Below, piece by piece: positions 25,879-37,800 of a stretch of DNA of 64,000 nucleotides. Position 1 is the stretch's first letter, and each line of letters starts with the position of its first letter. The notes beneath the pieces are model-generated. The model was given only the letters and a program-made list of their open reading frames with translations, was not told the origin of the DNA and searched no databases. Origin of the DNA: Eudorina sp. 2006-703-Eu-15 (taxonomy: Eukaryota; Chlorophyta; Chlorophyceae; Chlamydomonadales; Volvocaceae); assembly GCA_003117195.1 (NCBI GenBank), contig BDSI01000192.1, positions 62,001 through 126,000 on the forward strand. The letters are read 5' to 3'. Position numbers and translations under genes: made by a program.

Positions 25879-28800
25879 CAGGTGTCCTGGCGTCCCTGGC
25901 GCTCCCCTCCTCCGCCGCGGGAGGGCTGACCATCTCCGGCCCCGAGTCCGTCATCGCCGCCAACCCCTTCCGCTGGCCCACGTTCCTGCGACGCCTTCCG
26001 GGCGCCGCACCGCCCTTCCTGTCCCACTTCGCCGCCGCCGTCAGCCCTGCCGCCGCTCCCGCCGCGACCGAGCCCACAGCGGGCCGTCGTGCCGGCGCCG
26101 AGCCGGCCAGCAGGCGCCGTCGGCGGCAGCGTGCAGCCAGCGCCGCCGCTGCCGCCGCCGGCACCAGCGCCGTCATCTCGGCGGCCTCTGTCCTGGAGAC
26201 CGTGTCGGAGGTGGCCCGAGGCGTCATGGGGGTGCCCTCCCTGGACTCCTCCGCCAGCCTCATGGAGGCGGGGCTGGACAGCCTTGGCGCAGTTGAGCTC
26301 CGGAACCAGTTGTCCCGCACCTTCGGTCTGGAGCTGCCCGCCACTCTCATGTTCGACTACCCCACGGCGGCGGCGGTGGCCGGCTACGTGGTCGGGGAGC
26401 TGGGCGCGGCGGGAGGAGGAGGAGGAGGTGGAGGCGGAGGCGGCCGTGGTCTCGGCCAGGAGGACGATACGGACGAGGAGGCGAGGGTCTGGTCGGGTGA
26501 AGACGAGGAGGACGACGACGACCTGGAGAGTAGTTTTGAGGAGGAGGAGGAGGAGGAGGTGTTGAGCGACGTCGCCGCGGTTGCATCCCGGCACGGCCGT
26601 CGGCGGCGCGCTGGACTAGCAGCGAAGGCCGCCGCCGCAGCTGGCAGTTCGGCAGTCGTCGTGCTCACGGGCATCAGCACCCGCTACGCGGGCGGCGTGG
26701 TCGGGCTGCGGCAGCTGTACGCCGCGAGCCGCGACGGCGCGGAACTGCACGGCCCGCCGCCGTTCGGGCGCTGGGACCCGGACGTGGCCTTCCTGGCGCG
26801 TCAGGACGGTGTGGCGACCCGTCTGGGCACCTTCGTGGCGGACGTGCACGAGTTCGACTGCGCCGCGTTCGGGCTGGGGGTGGCGGAGGCGGCGCTGATG
26901 GACCCCCAGCAGCGGCTGCTGCTGGAGGAGGCGCTGGCGGCCATCACCGACTCGGGCAGGTCAGCAGGCCTGTGGGGCGTGGGGCCACCACCGCCACCAC
27001 CACCACCAACACCACCACCAAATGGGGTGTGTCGTAATGTAGCTTCGGTAATGTGTCCATCCACACCCCGGAGGTGAGCGAAGGATCTGCGACGGAGTGG
27101 AGAATGAGGGGTGTTTCCCGAGGTTGGGGCGGAGGTTACCTGTCCGGAGGTGCCTTTTTGCTCCTTTCCTACCTACTTCCCTGCCTCCCTCCCGCCCTCC
27201 CTCCCTTCCTCCCTGCTCGGCCCCTCAGGTCCGCCGCCTCCCTGGCCGGCACCTCCACCGGCTGCTACGTGGGCTGCATCTGGCTCGAGTACGGCGAGCT
27301 GCTGGCGGGTCCCGGCGGCGCCAAGGGCGGCAGCGCGCAGGCGGTCACGGGCAACGGGCTGGCGTTCATGGCGGGACGAGTGTCATACACGTTCGGCCTG
27401 ACCGGTGAGTACTGAGCAGGACCGCCTCGAACTTTGTGCACTTCCGTTCCGAATCGCCTACGCACTACGGTAGCTCGGGTAGTTCCTCCTCGCAATGTTG
27501 CCACGAATTGCCCTCACACATAAAGTCTCGTTGCATATGGAACCCCAACCTTCAACCGCCCCATCCGATCCTGAACCCTGCCCTCCGGCTGGCCCCCGCA
27601 GGTCCCTGCGTCCCCACCAACACCGCCTGCTCCAGCTCGCTGGTGGCAGCACACCTGGCGGCTGCCAGCATCCGCGCCGGCGAGTCGGCAGTAGCCCTCG
27701 CCGCCGGCGTCAACGCCATGTTACTGCCGCGCGGCGCCACCGCCGCCATGACCCGCGTGCAGGCGCTGTCTCCGGACGGCCGCTGCAAGGCCTTCGGAGC
27801 GGAGGCCGACGGCTACGGCCGCGGAGAGGGCTTCACCGCGGTGGTGCTGGAGGCTGTAGCAGCAGGTCGTGCTACTGCTGCTGCTACTGCTGCTACTGCT
27901 GCTCCGGAGCGCGGGCGTGCGGCATCTCGCCGCGCCCCGTATGCGGTGTTCGCCGGGTCGGCGGTCAACCAGGACGGCCGCAGCAGCGGCCTGACGGCGC
28001 CGCACGGCCCCAGCCAGACCGCCCTAGTGGCGGCGGCCATGGCGCAGGCGGGCACGGCGGCGCTCGGCTTCGCAGCCACGCACGGCACCGGCACGCCGCT
28101 GGGCGACCCCATCGAGACCAACGCGCTGCGGAAGGCGCTGATGATGCCGCTGGCGCCGCCGCCGGCGGGCGCTAAAGCATCCGCCTCCTCGTCGTCGTCG
28201 CCGTCGCCGGCCCTGCCATCCCACGTGACGGAGGCCAGGTCGCAGGCGGTGACGCTGGGCGCGGTCAAGGCCCTGACGGGCCACCTGGAGGGCACCGCCG
28301 GCCTGGCGGGGCTGCTGCAGGCGGTGGTGTTCCTGACGCAGCTGTCGGCGCCGCCGCTGCGCTACCGCGGCATCAACCCGCACGTCGCCTCCACGCTGGG
28401 AGAGGGCACGACGACCGGCGCCGGGGTCGGCGGCATCGGCGGGCTCACGGCGCGTCTGCCCATCCAGGCGGCGCCGGCGGTGGACCTTGCGACGGGTGGT
28501 GCGGGGGCCGGCGGCGCAGCGGCGACGGCGGGGGGGCCCGAGGCGGCCGCGTTTGCGGGCACCAGCTCCTTCGGAATGAGCGGGGTGAACGCGCATGCCG
28601 TTGTACGGCGGTTGGGACAGGAGGAGGAGGAGGAGGAGGAGGAGAGTGAGCTGGCGGCGGCGCCTGCGGGCGGCGACGACACCGCTCCGCCTGCGCCGCC
28701 GCTGGTCCCGATGCACTGGCGGCGCCAGGACTTCCAGCGGCTGCTGCCGCTGCCAGTGGGTCACCCGCTGGCCTACGCCGCCAGGCTGTCAACGGGTAGC

Positions 28801-31800
28801 GGCGCCTCCGGCGGCGCCGCGCCAGTGGTCGAGGTGGTGTTGACGCTTCCGTCGCCGCAGGTGTCATACCTGTACGACCACATCGTCGGCGGCAGGCCGC
28901 TCTTCCCGGGCGCCGGCTACCTGGAGATGGCGGTGGCTGCCGCCGTCGCCGCCGCGCCCGCGGCCACCACCGCCGCCGACGGCCTGGTACTGCAGGACGT
29001 GCGATTCGCCGCGCCGTGCGTGATGCCGCCGCCGGCGCCAGCGGCGGCGGGGTCGGACGGCGCCGCTGCGCCGCCGCTGCTGGAGCTGGCCGCTGTGCTG
29101 GACACCGGGTCGGGTGCCGTCCGCGTCATTTCACGCGCAGCAGCAGCCGCGTCCGCCGCCGCCGCGACAGTCCACATGACAGCGCACGTGGCTCGTCTGC
29201 ACGCCACGCAGCCGCCACTGCCGCAGCCACTACCAACTCTACCAACTCCACCCGCTGCCGAATCCGCAGCCCAGTCGTCGGCCGCCGGGACCGCCCCACA
29301 CGAGAGGAGGCGGCAGTCCTCCCGCGTATCAGCGGACGCCATGCGCGCCCGCTGCCCAGTGCCCATGGCCCCGGCAGTTCTGTACGGCAAGCTGGCGGCT
29401 GCCGGGCTGCAGTACGGCACGGCCTTCCGCGGACTGCGGGCGGTGCATGTTGACCCGCAGGCGGGGGTGGCGGCGGCGCGGCTGGCGACCACGACGGCGG
29501 ACGAGCACCAGCGTGACGGCTACTTCGTTCACGTGGCGGCTCTGGACGGCGTGTTGCAGCTGGGGGCGGTTGTGGGCGGTCCGGGCGGCGGCGGCAAGTC
29601 CGCGGCGGGCGGTGGCGCCTACGTGCCTGCGGCGCTGAAGGCCTTCTCGGTGTCGCTGGCGGGTCGGGGCGCCAGCGCGGTGCGGGCTGGCGCCGGCGGT
29701 GAGGAGGAGCCGCTGTTCTGCGTCGCTGAGGACGCAGCGGCCCCCGCTGCCGCCGCCGCTGCGGCCACGCACCGAAACCACCTGGTGCTGGACGGCAAGG
29801 GGGCGGTGGTCTGCGAGCTGGAGGACCTGCAGGCCAAGCCCATCGGTGGCGGAGGCGCCACGGCCGGCGGTCTGGCCAGCGGGGTGGATGCAGGCAAGGC
29901 GGCCAGCGGTGGCGCCGCGGCTGCCGCAGACACGCTGTACGACGTGGTGTGGGTCGCGGATGAGCCCCACCTGGGCGGTGACGTCACCGGCACCGCGGAC
30001 GCCGCAGCGCTGGCGGTTGCGCCGGTCGATGGTACGGCGGACGGCAGCTTGGTGCCGTACACGGCGACGGCGACGGCGGCGCTGCAGCAGCTCACCGCCG
30101 CCGGGCTGGCGGGGGCGAGGATGGAGCTGGCGAGCGCGTCGCCGCCGCCGACGGAGGCCATCTCGAATGTGGGTGGCGCCGCGGCGATTACCTCCTCCTC
30201 CCGCTTGGTGACCGCAGCCGCAGCCATGGCGGGCCTGTCTCGAACCTACAACGCTGAGTACCCCGCCCGCGGCATCGCAGTAGGGAACACGGTGGTGGTG
30301 GCCTCAGGGGCAGCTGCCGCCTCGCTTCGTCTCCCGCAGGAGCAGCAGCCGGGCAGCAGCCCCGTCGTACTTCCCGACGGTTACGGTCACTCCGTACAAG
30401 CTGGCGTGGCTCGTACAGCCGTACTGCTGCCGTCGCTCTGCGCGGCCGCGGTGCCCTCGTCACCCTACCAGCTGGTGCCGCAGCCCCGCGGGTCGCTGAA
30501 CAGCCTGGTGCCGGTGCCTCTGGACACCACCGCCGCCTGCCCACCGGGCACCGTGCTGCTGAGGGTGCAGGCGGTGGGGGTCAACTTCCGCGACGTGCTC
30601 AACGTGCTGGGCATGTACCCGGGCGACCCGGGGGCGCCGGGCAGCGACTGCGCGGGTGTGGTTGCGGGCGTCGCAGACGACGTGGCGCAGCTGGCGACGT
30701 CGGGGCCAGCGGGTGGCGTGGCGGTCATGCCCGGTCGAGCTGTGTTTGGGCTGGCCAGCGGCAGCCTGGGCTCGCACGTGGTCGCGAGCGCGCAGACGCT
30801 GGTGGCCATGCCGCCTCAGCTAAGCTTCGAGCAGGCCGCCACGGCCCCGACGGTGTTCGTGACGGTGGACGCGGCGCTGAGGCACGCGGCGGCGCTGCGC
30901 CGAGGGGAGAGGCTGCTGCTGCCGGCCGCCGCGGGTGGCGTGGGCCTGGCGGCGGCGCAGCTGGCGGCGGCGGTGGGCGCGGAGGTGGTGGCCACGGCCG
31001 GCGGACCGCCCAAGCGCGCGCTGCTGCGCGGGCTGGGTGTACGGCATGTGTCGACCAGCCGCGACCTTGATTTTACCGAGGACGTGGTGGCAGCCACGGC
31101 CGGATCGGGCGTGCATGTGGTTCTCAACAGCCTGACCAGCCCCGGCATGGTGTCCGCCAGCCTGGCGCTGCTGTCCCGCGGCGGGCGCTGGGTGGAGATC
31201 GGCAAGCGCGACATCTGGTCGGCGGCGCGGGTGGCGGCGGAGCGGCCCGACGCGCGGTACGGCCTGCTGGCGGTGGACTTCATGCCGCCGACTGTGCTGC
31301 AGGCGGGCCTGTCGCGCGTCTCCGCGGGGCTGGCATGCGGGCAGCTGCGTCCGCTGCCGCTGGCGGCGCACAGCCTGGGCAACGTGGCCGCGGCGCTGCG
31401 CCAGATGTCGCAGGCGCGGCACGTGGGCAAGGTGGTGGTGTCGGCGGGCGCTGTCATGCCCCCGACTGGCCTCTCTTCCATGGGCTACGCAGGTGGCGGC
31501 AGCGGCATGACCCATGGGTCGGCAGCCGGCGCTGCACTCGTACTGGGCGGTACGGGCACTCTCGGCACCCTGGTGGCTGGCTGGCTGGCGCAGGCCGGCA
31601 TCCGGCGAGTGATCCTCATCAGCCGCACCGGCCAGCTCTCCAGCGCCGCCGCCGCGGCGCTGCTAGGTGTCGTACATCCGACGTACGGCTGTGAGCTGTC
31701 GGTGGTGTCGTGCGACGGCGCCGCCGCCGCCGACATGCAGGCCGCCGTCGCTGCTGCCTCAGCCCAGGAGCCGGTCGGCACCGTCCTCCACGCGGGCGGC

Positions 31801-34800
31801 GTCCTCCGGGATGCCACCTTCGCCGGGCAGACGCTGCCCGGCATCCGCGCCGTTGACGCCGCCAAGTCGGCGGCCGCCGCTGCGGTGTCGGCGGCCGCCG
31901 CCTTGCAGCCCTGCGCCGCGCACGTGCTGTTCTCCTCGGTGGCCTCGCTGCTGGGCTCGCCAGGCCAGGCCAACTACGCTGCCGCCAATGCGGGCCTGGA
32001 CGCGGCCGCGGCGGAGGCGACCGCGAGGGGCCTGCCTGTGGCCAGCGTGCAGTGGGGCGCGTGGGCGGGCGGCGGCATGGCGGCTCAGGACGCCCAGACG
32101 GCGGCGCGTGTGGAGCGCACGGGCATGGGTCTGTTGATGCCAGCGACCGGGCTGGCGGCACTGGAGGCCGTCCTATCGTACCACGGCGGCGGCGGCGGCG
32201 GCGCCCTGGCCCCGCCGCTGCGCGGCGTCGTTGCCGCGGTGCCCTTCCACTGGCCTGCCTTCTTGGCGCGGTTCCGCGGCAAGCCGCTGCCGCCGCTGCT
32301 GTCGTACATCGCGTCTCTGTCTGCTGACGTTGCCGGCGACGGCGGTGCCGCGGGCAGGACGGACGGCGCCGCATCAGGGCGGTCAGGGGCCAGTAGGGGC
32401 CGGGGCCGAATTAGCCGGGATGAGGTGGAGGCGGCGGTCCAGGATGCGGTCCGTGGCGTGGTGGGCTCCTCGGTGGCCCCCGACGCGCCGCTGATGGGGT
32501 CGGGTCTGGACAGCCTGGGGGCGGTGGAGCTGAGGAACGCGCTGGAGGGCCGGCTGGGGCTGCAGCTGCCGGGCACGCTGGTCTTCGACTACCCCACCGT
32601 CTCAGCAGTGTCGGACTTCATCGCTGGCCAGCTGGGAGCGTCCAGCTCCGCCGAAGACGACGGCGCGGACGGCGCCGCCGCCGAGGCGGCCAGCAGCGCT
32701 CTCGCGGGTAGTGGTGCACTGCCCACCGCCGGCGCCCGGGCCGCGGCACCGCCGCCGGACCAGCTTGTGGGGCTCCTGGGCCTCTCCTTCCGGTCGCCCA
32801 GGGATGCCCTGGCGGTGGCCACCACCCAGCCCATCGACGCCATCTCGACGGTGCCTCTGGGCCGTTGGGACGTCGACCGGCTGTGCCACACCTCCGGCCA
32901 CGCGCACGCGCGCTTCGGCGCCTGGTTGCCTGATCTGGACCTGTTCGACGCGGCGGCCTTCGGCATCAGCGGCCCCGAGGCGGCGCTGATGGACCCCCAG
33001 CAGCGGCTTCTGCTGCAGGTGGCGCATGAGGCGCTGGCGGGTGCGGCAACGGCGATGGCGGGCGGTGGAGGCGGCGCGAGTGGACCCATGGGTCACCTGG
33101 GCGCCGCCACTGCGGTTGCTGTCGGCATCGCCAGCGCTGAGTACACAAACTGGGTTTGCAGGTAAGGGCGGTCAGCAGGCGTCTGCAACAGCAACTTATC
33201 TAAAAGCGACGACGCAATGCGCTCCTTCAAAGAAAGAAACGAAAGGATTACCCTTGTCCTGCGCAGAGGGTAAACGTTTCCTCTATTTTGTCCTTTTTGG
33301 GAAAGAACGCAGCCTGTCCTTGTTGCTCATTCTCTATGAATGAATGAACGTTACAGCGAACCCCAGACAGGGATCAACGGTGTATACCAGGGCAAGTCTC
33401 TATCTTAGTACATCAATAAAAAGGAACACCAATAACCGCGCTGTCCTTCGGACCCCTACCATGTGCAGGCGCGCGGGCGTGGGCGCCTCCGCGTACGGCG
33501 CCACCGGCGGCGCGCTCTCCGTCGCATCCGGTCGCCTGTCGTACATGTACGGCTTCACCGGCCCGTCCGTCAGCATCGACACCGCCTGCTCGTCCAGCTT
33601 GGTGGGCGCCCACTGGGCCTTCCAGGAGGTCCGGGCGGGCGGCTGCCGGGCGGCGGTGGCGGCGGGTGTGGGCATCCTGCTCAGCCCCGAGCCCACCGCG
33701 ATGTTCCAGAAGGCGGGGATGTTGGCGCCCGACGGCCGCTGCAAGACCCTGGACGCCGCCGCCGATGGATATGTGCGTGGCGAGGCGGTGGGGGCGCTGG
33801 TGCTCGCGGCCCTGTCGGCGGACGGTGGCGCCGCCACCGCTGCAAGCTGCTTGGCGCTGGTGCGCGGATCTGCCGTCAACCAGGACGGCCGCAGCAGCAG
33901 CCTGACCGCCCCCAACGGCCCCGCGCAGCAGGCCGTGGTGCGCGCCGCGCTGGCGGAGGCGGGCCTGCTGGTCAGTGGCGTTTGCGATGAGGGGGCGGAC
34001 GGGCGCTGAGTGTGTGGTCCCAATCGTTATACTTGGTGATGGACAACGGTCTCGAGGGTGACTAAACTCGAGTGAGAGGAATGTCCCCGAATCCTAATCC
34101 GAATCCGAATCCGAATCCGAATCCGAATCCGAAGCCGGGACCACCGGGCACCACCTGGGATCGATATACAGCTCTGCCCTATATCCTAGAGCTTTCTTCA
34201 GAGAGCTCTGATGTCCCGTGCCCCGGCGTACCCCGCGCCTACCCACAGGCTGTCCACGTCACCTGCGCCGAGATGCACGGCACCGGCACCCCGCTGGGCG
34301 ACCCCATCGAGGTCGGCGCGCTGGCGGCAGTGCTGCAGGCGGCCACCGCGCCCGGCCCCGGCCCGCGGCCGCCGCTGGCCGTCGCCGCCGCCAAGTCCAA
34401 GATCGGCCACACGGAGGCCGCCAGCGGCGTCATGGGCCTTACACACGCGCTGGCGGCGCTGTGCGCCCGCCAGGTGCCCGCCGCGCTGCACCTCCGCTCC
34501 GTCAACCCGCACCTGACGGCGGCGCTTGAGGCCGCGGCGGTGGCGGCAAGCGGCGGCGGCGGTGGCGGCTGGATGCTGCCGCGCGAGGTGTCGGGTCATG
34601 CGGCGCTGCCGCCCGCTTGCGAGGCGCTGGTCACCGGCGTCAGTGCCTTCGCATTCCAGGTGTGGGGTGATGTGCGTGGGGTGTGTGAGCAGCGCACCGT
34701 TGTATGTTAGTCGGCCATCTACATCCTGAAAGACAATCATGTCTGCCCCCCAGACTGGAACCTGACGTCCAGTCCCCCGTAGGTCCCACACTTGTGCCGC

Positions 34801-37800
34801 TCCCTCGCCCTCTCCCCCATTCGCCTCCCCCTTTCTCCCCAGGGCACCAACGCCCACGTGCTGCTGCAGCAAGCGCCCGACAACGGCACGTCCCCAGCAG
34901 GCGGCGCGCGCGGCGACGGCGCGGCGGCGGCCGGCGCCGCCGCCGCTCCGGCGGTGCCCTGGAAGCCCCAGAGCCTGTGGGTGACACCGCCGCCGAGCCT
35001 GCTGCTGCCCCGACTGGGCGCAGGCGGCGGCCGCGGCCTGTCCGCGTCCGGCGCCGCGCCCCTCGCCGTCTTCGAGTGCGACCTCAGCCAGGCCAAGATG
35101 GCCTTCCTGCGCAGTGGTGTCCACCTTCTGACCGCCGGCAGCGGCGGCAGCGGCGGCAGTGGCAGCCCCGTCGTTATCCTGCCGACAGGTTTTCTTCTGG
35201 AGATCTGCGCCGCCGCACTGGCCCTGCTGTACCCACACGCCGCACTCGCCGCACCGGCCGCGCCGACGGCGGCGGCACCCGGTCTGGCTGGCGTGAGGTT
35301 CCACGCGCCCGTACAGCTGGACGAGCTGCTGCTGCGCGGCGCGCCGGACCCAGAGTTCGGGACCCACGGGTCGCTGGTGTGCGTCGTCCACGCCAGCGGT
35401 GCACTGGAGGTCCTCACACACCGGGCCTCTGCCTCCTCCTCCTCTGCCTCCTCCGCCTCCTACCCCTACGTTGTTGGCGCGGCCGCCCCTGCGGCTGTGC
35501 GCCACCTCACCGCCGAGGTGACACTCCTGACTGCGGCTCCACACCAGCAGCAGCACCAGTCTGCCGCCCCTGCTCCGCCGCATCACTCCGCCGACCGCTC
35601 CGAGACCACCGGGCGGTCCTCACTGGACGGCCTCGCGGCGCTGGCCCGCGTGCTGCGCGGCGTCGGCACCGCCGGCAGCAGCAGCAGCAGCAGCAGCCCG
35701 CACGCCGGAGCCGTGGCGGCGGCCATAGCGTCCATCGCCACGGACCCGGAGGAGCTGATGGACGCGGGCGAGTGCGCCGCCGGCGGCGTCTTCGGCCTGC
35801 CCTGCGCGCTGGAGGCCGCAATGCAGCTTCAGGGCGTGAGCAGCGGCGGCGGCGGCGTTGGCGGGGCCATGCGCGTGGTGTCGTCCATCGCAGCCTGCCG
35901 CCTGCCGCCGCGCCGCCAGTGCGGCGGCGGCGGCGCAGTGGGCGCTTCCCTGCACGCCGGCGTGGTCGCCACCGGCAGCGCGAGCTGCGACCTGCAGCTG
36001 ACGGCCGCCACGCCAAGTGGCGCGTCGGGCGGGGCGGCCCCGGCAGTCACCGCTGCTGATACTCCGGACACGCAGCTCTGGCGGCTGAGCGGAGTGCAGC
36101 TGAGTTCCGCTGTGCCCACTGCGCCAACCGGTGTGGTGCGGACGGCGGGCACCGCCGCTGCACGGGCCAGTGCCGCAGATGTGGAGGTTATTGACGGCGG
36201 CGCCGGCGGTGCGGGTGCTGAGGCCTGGGACGCGGACGGTCTGCGGCGGGTGGTGCGCGAGGCGGTGGCGGCGGCGGTGGGGGCGGCGGTTGAGGACGAG
36301 GCGCCTCTGATGGAGGCGGGGCTGGACAGCCTGGCTGCCACGGAGCTGCGCAACGCGCTGCAGTCGGCGGTGCAGATGCAGCTGCCGGCCACGCTGGTCT
36401 TCGACTACCCCACCACCGCGTCCATCGCGGATTACCTCCTGCTGCAGAGCCAACGGCGGCAGCAGCAGCAGCAGCAACAGCGGCAGCCCGGCGGGGCAGT
36501 CTCGTTGGCAGCGGCCGGCCGTCGCCGCCGTCGGGGCGGCGCAGCCGCCACCGTCGTACTCGTCGCCGGGATGTCCGCGCTGCCCTGGTCGCTGCTGGAT
36601 CCCGCCACCGCCGCCGACGGCGTCTCTGCCGTGCCGCTCAGCCGCTGGGACGCCGCCGACCCGCGGGTCAATGGGACCGGCAAGAACGCCGCCGGCAGCA
36701 CACTGCCGCCGCAATTCGGCGCCTTCGTGCCGGGTGTGGAGCTCTTCGATACGGCATTGTACGGTATCAGTCCGCTGGAGGCGTCTACGATGGACCCGCA
36801 GCAGCGGCTGCTGCTGAGGGCGGTGCTGGAGGCGGTGCCGTATAATGTTTCGTTGACGGGTCTGCTGGGGGCGGAGGTGGGCGTGTTCGTGGGCATCGCA
36901 TCGAGTGACTACGAGGCGCTGGGGCAGCGACACGGCGTGCAGGTGGGCGGAGGGGTCCGGGGTGGGGCACCGGGAGCGGGGTTGGGTGGCTGCACCCTGG
37001 GTGGCTGCACCCCGGGTGGCTGCACCCTGGGTGGCTGCACCTGGATCCTAGGTGGCGGAGTATGCGGATGGCGAGCACGCCGATGTGTTATATGTGGCGA
37101 AGGTACAGGGCGGGCATTCCAGACCCTATCCCACCCAAAGCTGTTGAAGGTGCCAGTTGCGGTACCCCACCCTTCGGTAAATGTATGAGTCAGATATAAT
37201 AACGATGTGCATCGTCGGCGCGTTCGGCGACGTCCGCGTGACCATATGAAAGGGTGTGTGGTGTTTGGTTTGACTGGCCCCCTGTCCTTTCTCCCCCCCG
37301 CTGCGGTGCGGTACACTGTGCCGCAGATCGGTCCGTACTCGTTCACGGCGGCGTCCTCCGCTGTGGCGTCGGGCCGACTGTCGTACACCTTCGGCCTGCG
37401 CGGCCCGTCGGCCTCCGTCGACACTGCCTGCTCGTCCAGCCTGGTCGCCGCCCACCTGGCGGCGGCGGCGCTGGCGGCGGGCGAGTGCGGCGAGGCGGTG
37501 GCGGCGGGTGTGCAGCTCAACCTGGTGCCGCAGTCCACTGCCATGGTGGCGGCGGCGGGGCTGCTGGCGGCGGACGGCCGATCCAAGGTGGGCTTGCGGG
37601 GGGGCTTGGGGGTGGGCGGCAGGGAGCAGGCCTGGCTGGAAGGGTTTGGCAGTATGTGGTGGTATCATGAAACTCGTGTGACCACTACTGGTTGGGAGGA
37701 GACTGAAAGTGGGAGGAGACTGATCCCACTTTCCGTGCTGGGGAGGATCGCTAGGGCGGGGAAGGTGGCTGCAGGTGGCAACATTTCGGAGAAAGAGGCC

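Noticed and set aside
34090..34135. Telomere-like repeat
   Set aside because: The unit is ccgaat, not TTTTAGGG or TTTAGGG, and it lies within an intron.
36943..37188. Continuation of the module 7 exon past 36942
   Set aside because: The extra sequence is a 15-bp repeat plus non-PKS residues, and the KS alignment resumes only at 37327; the donor gcag|gtgggc fits phase 0.
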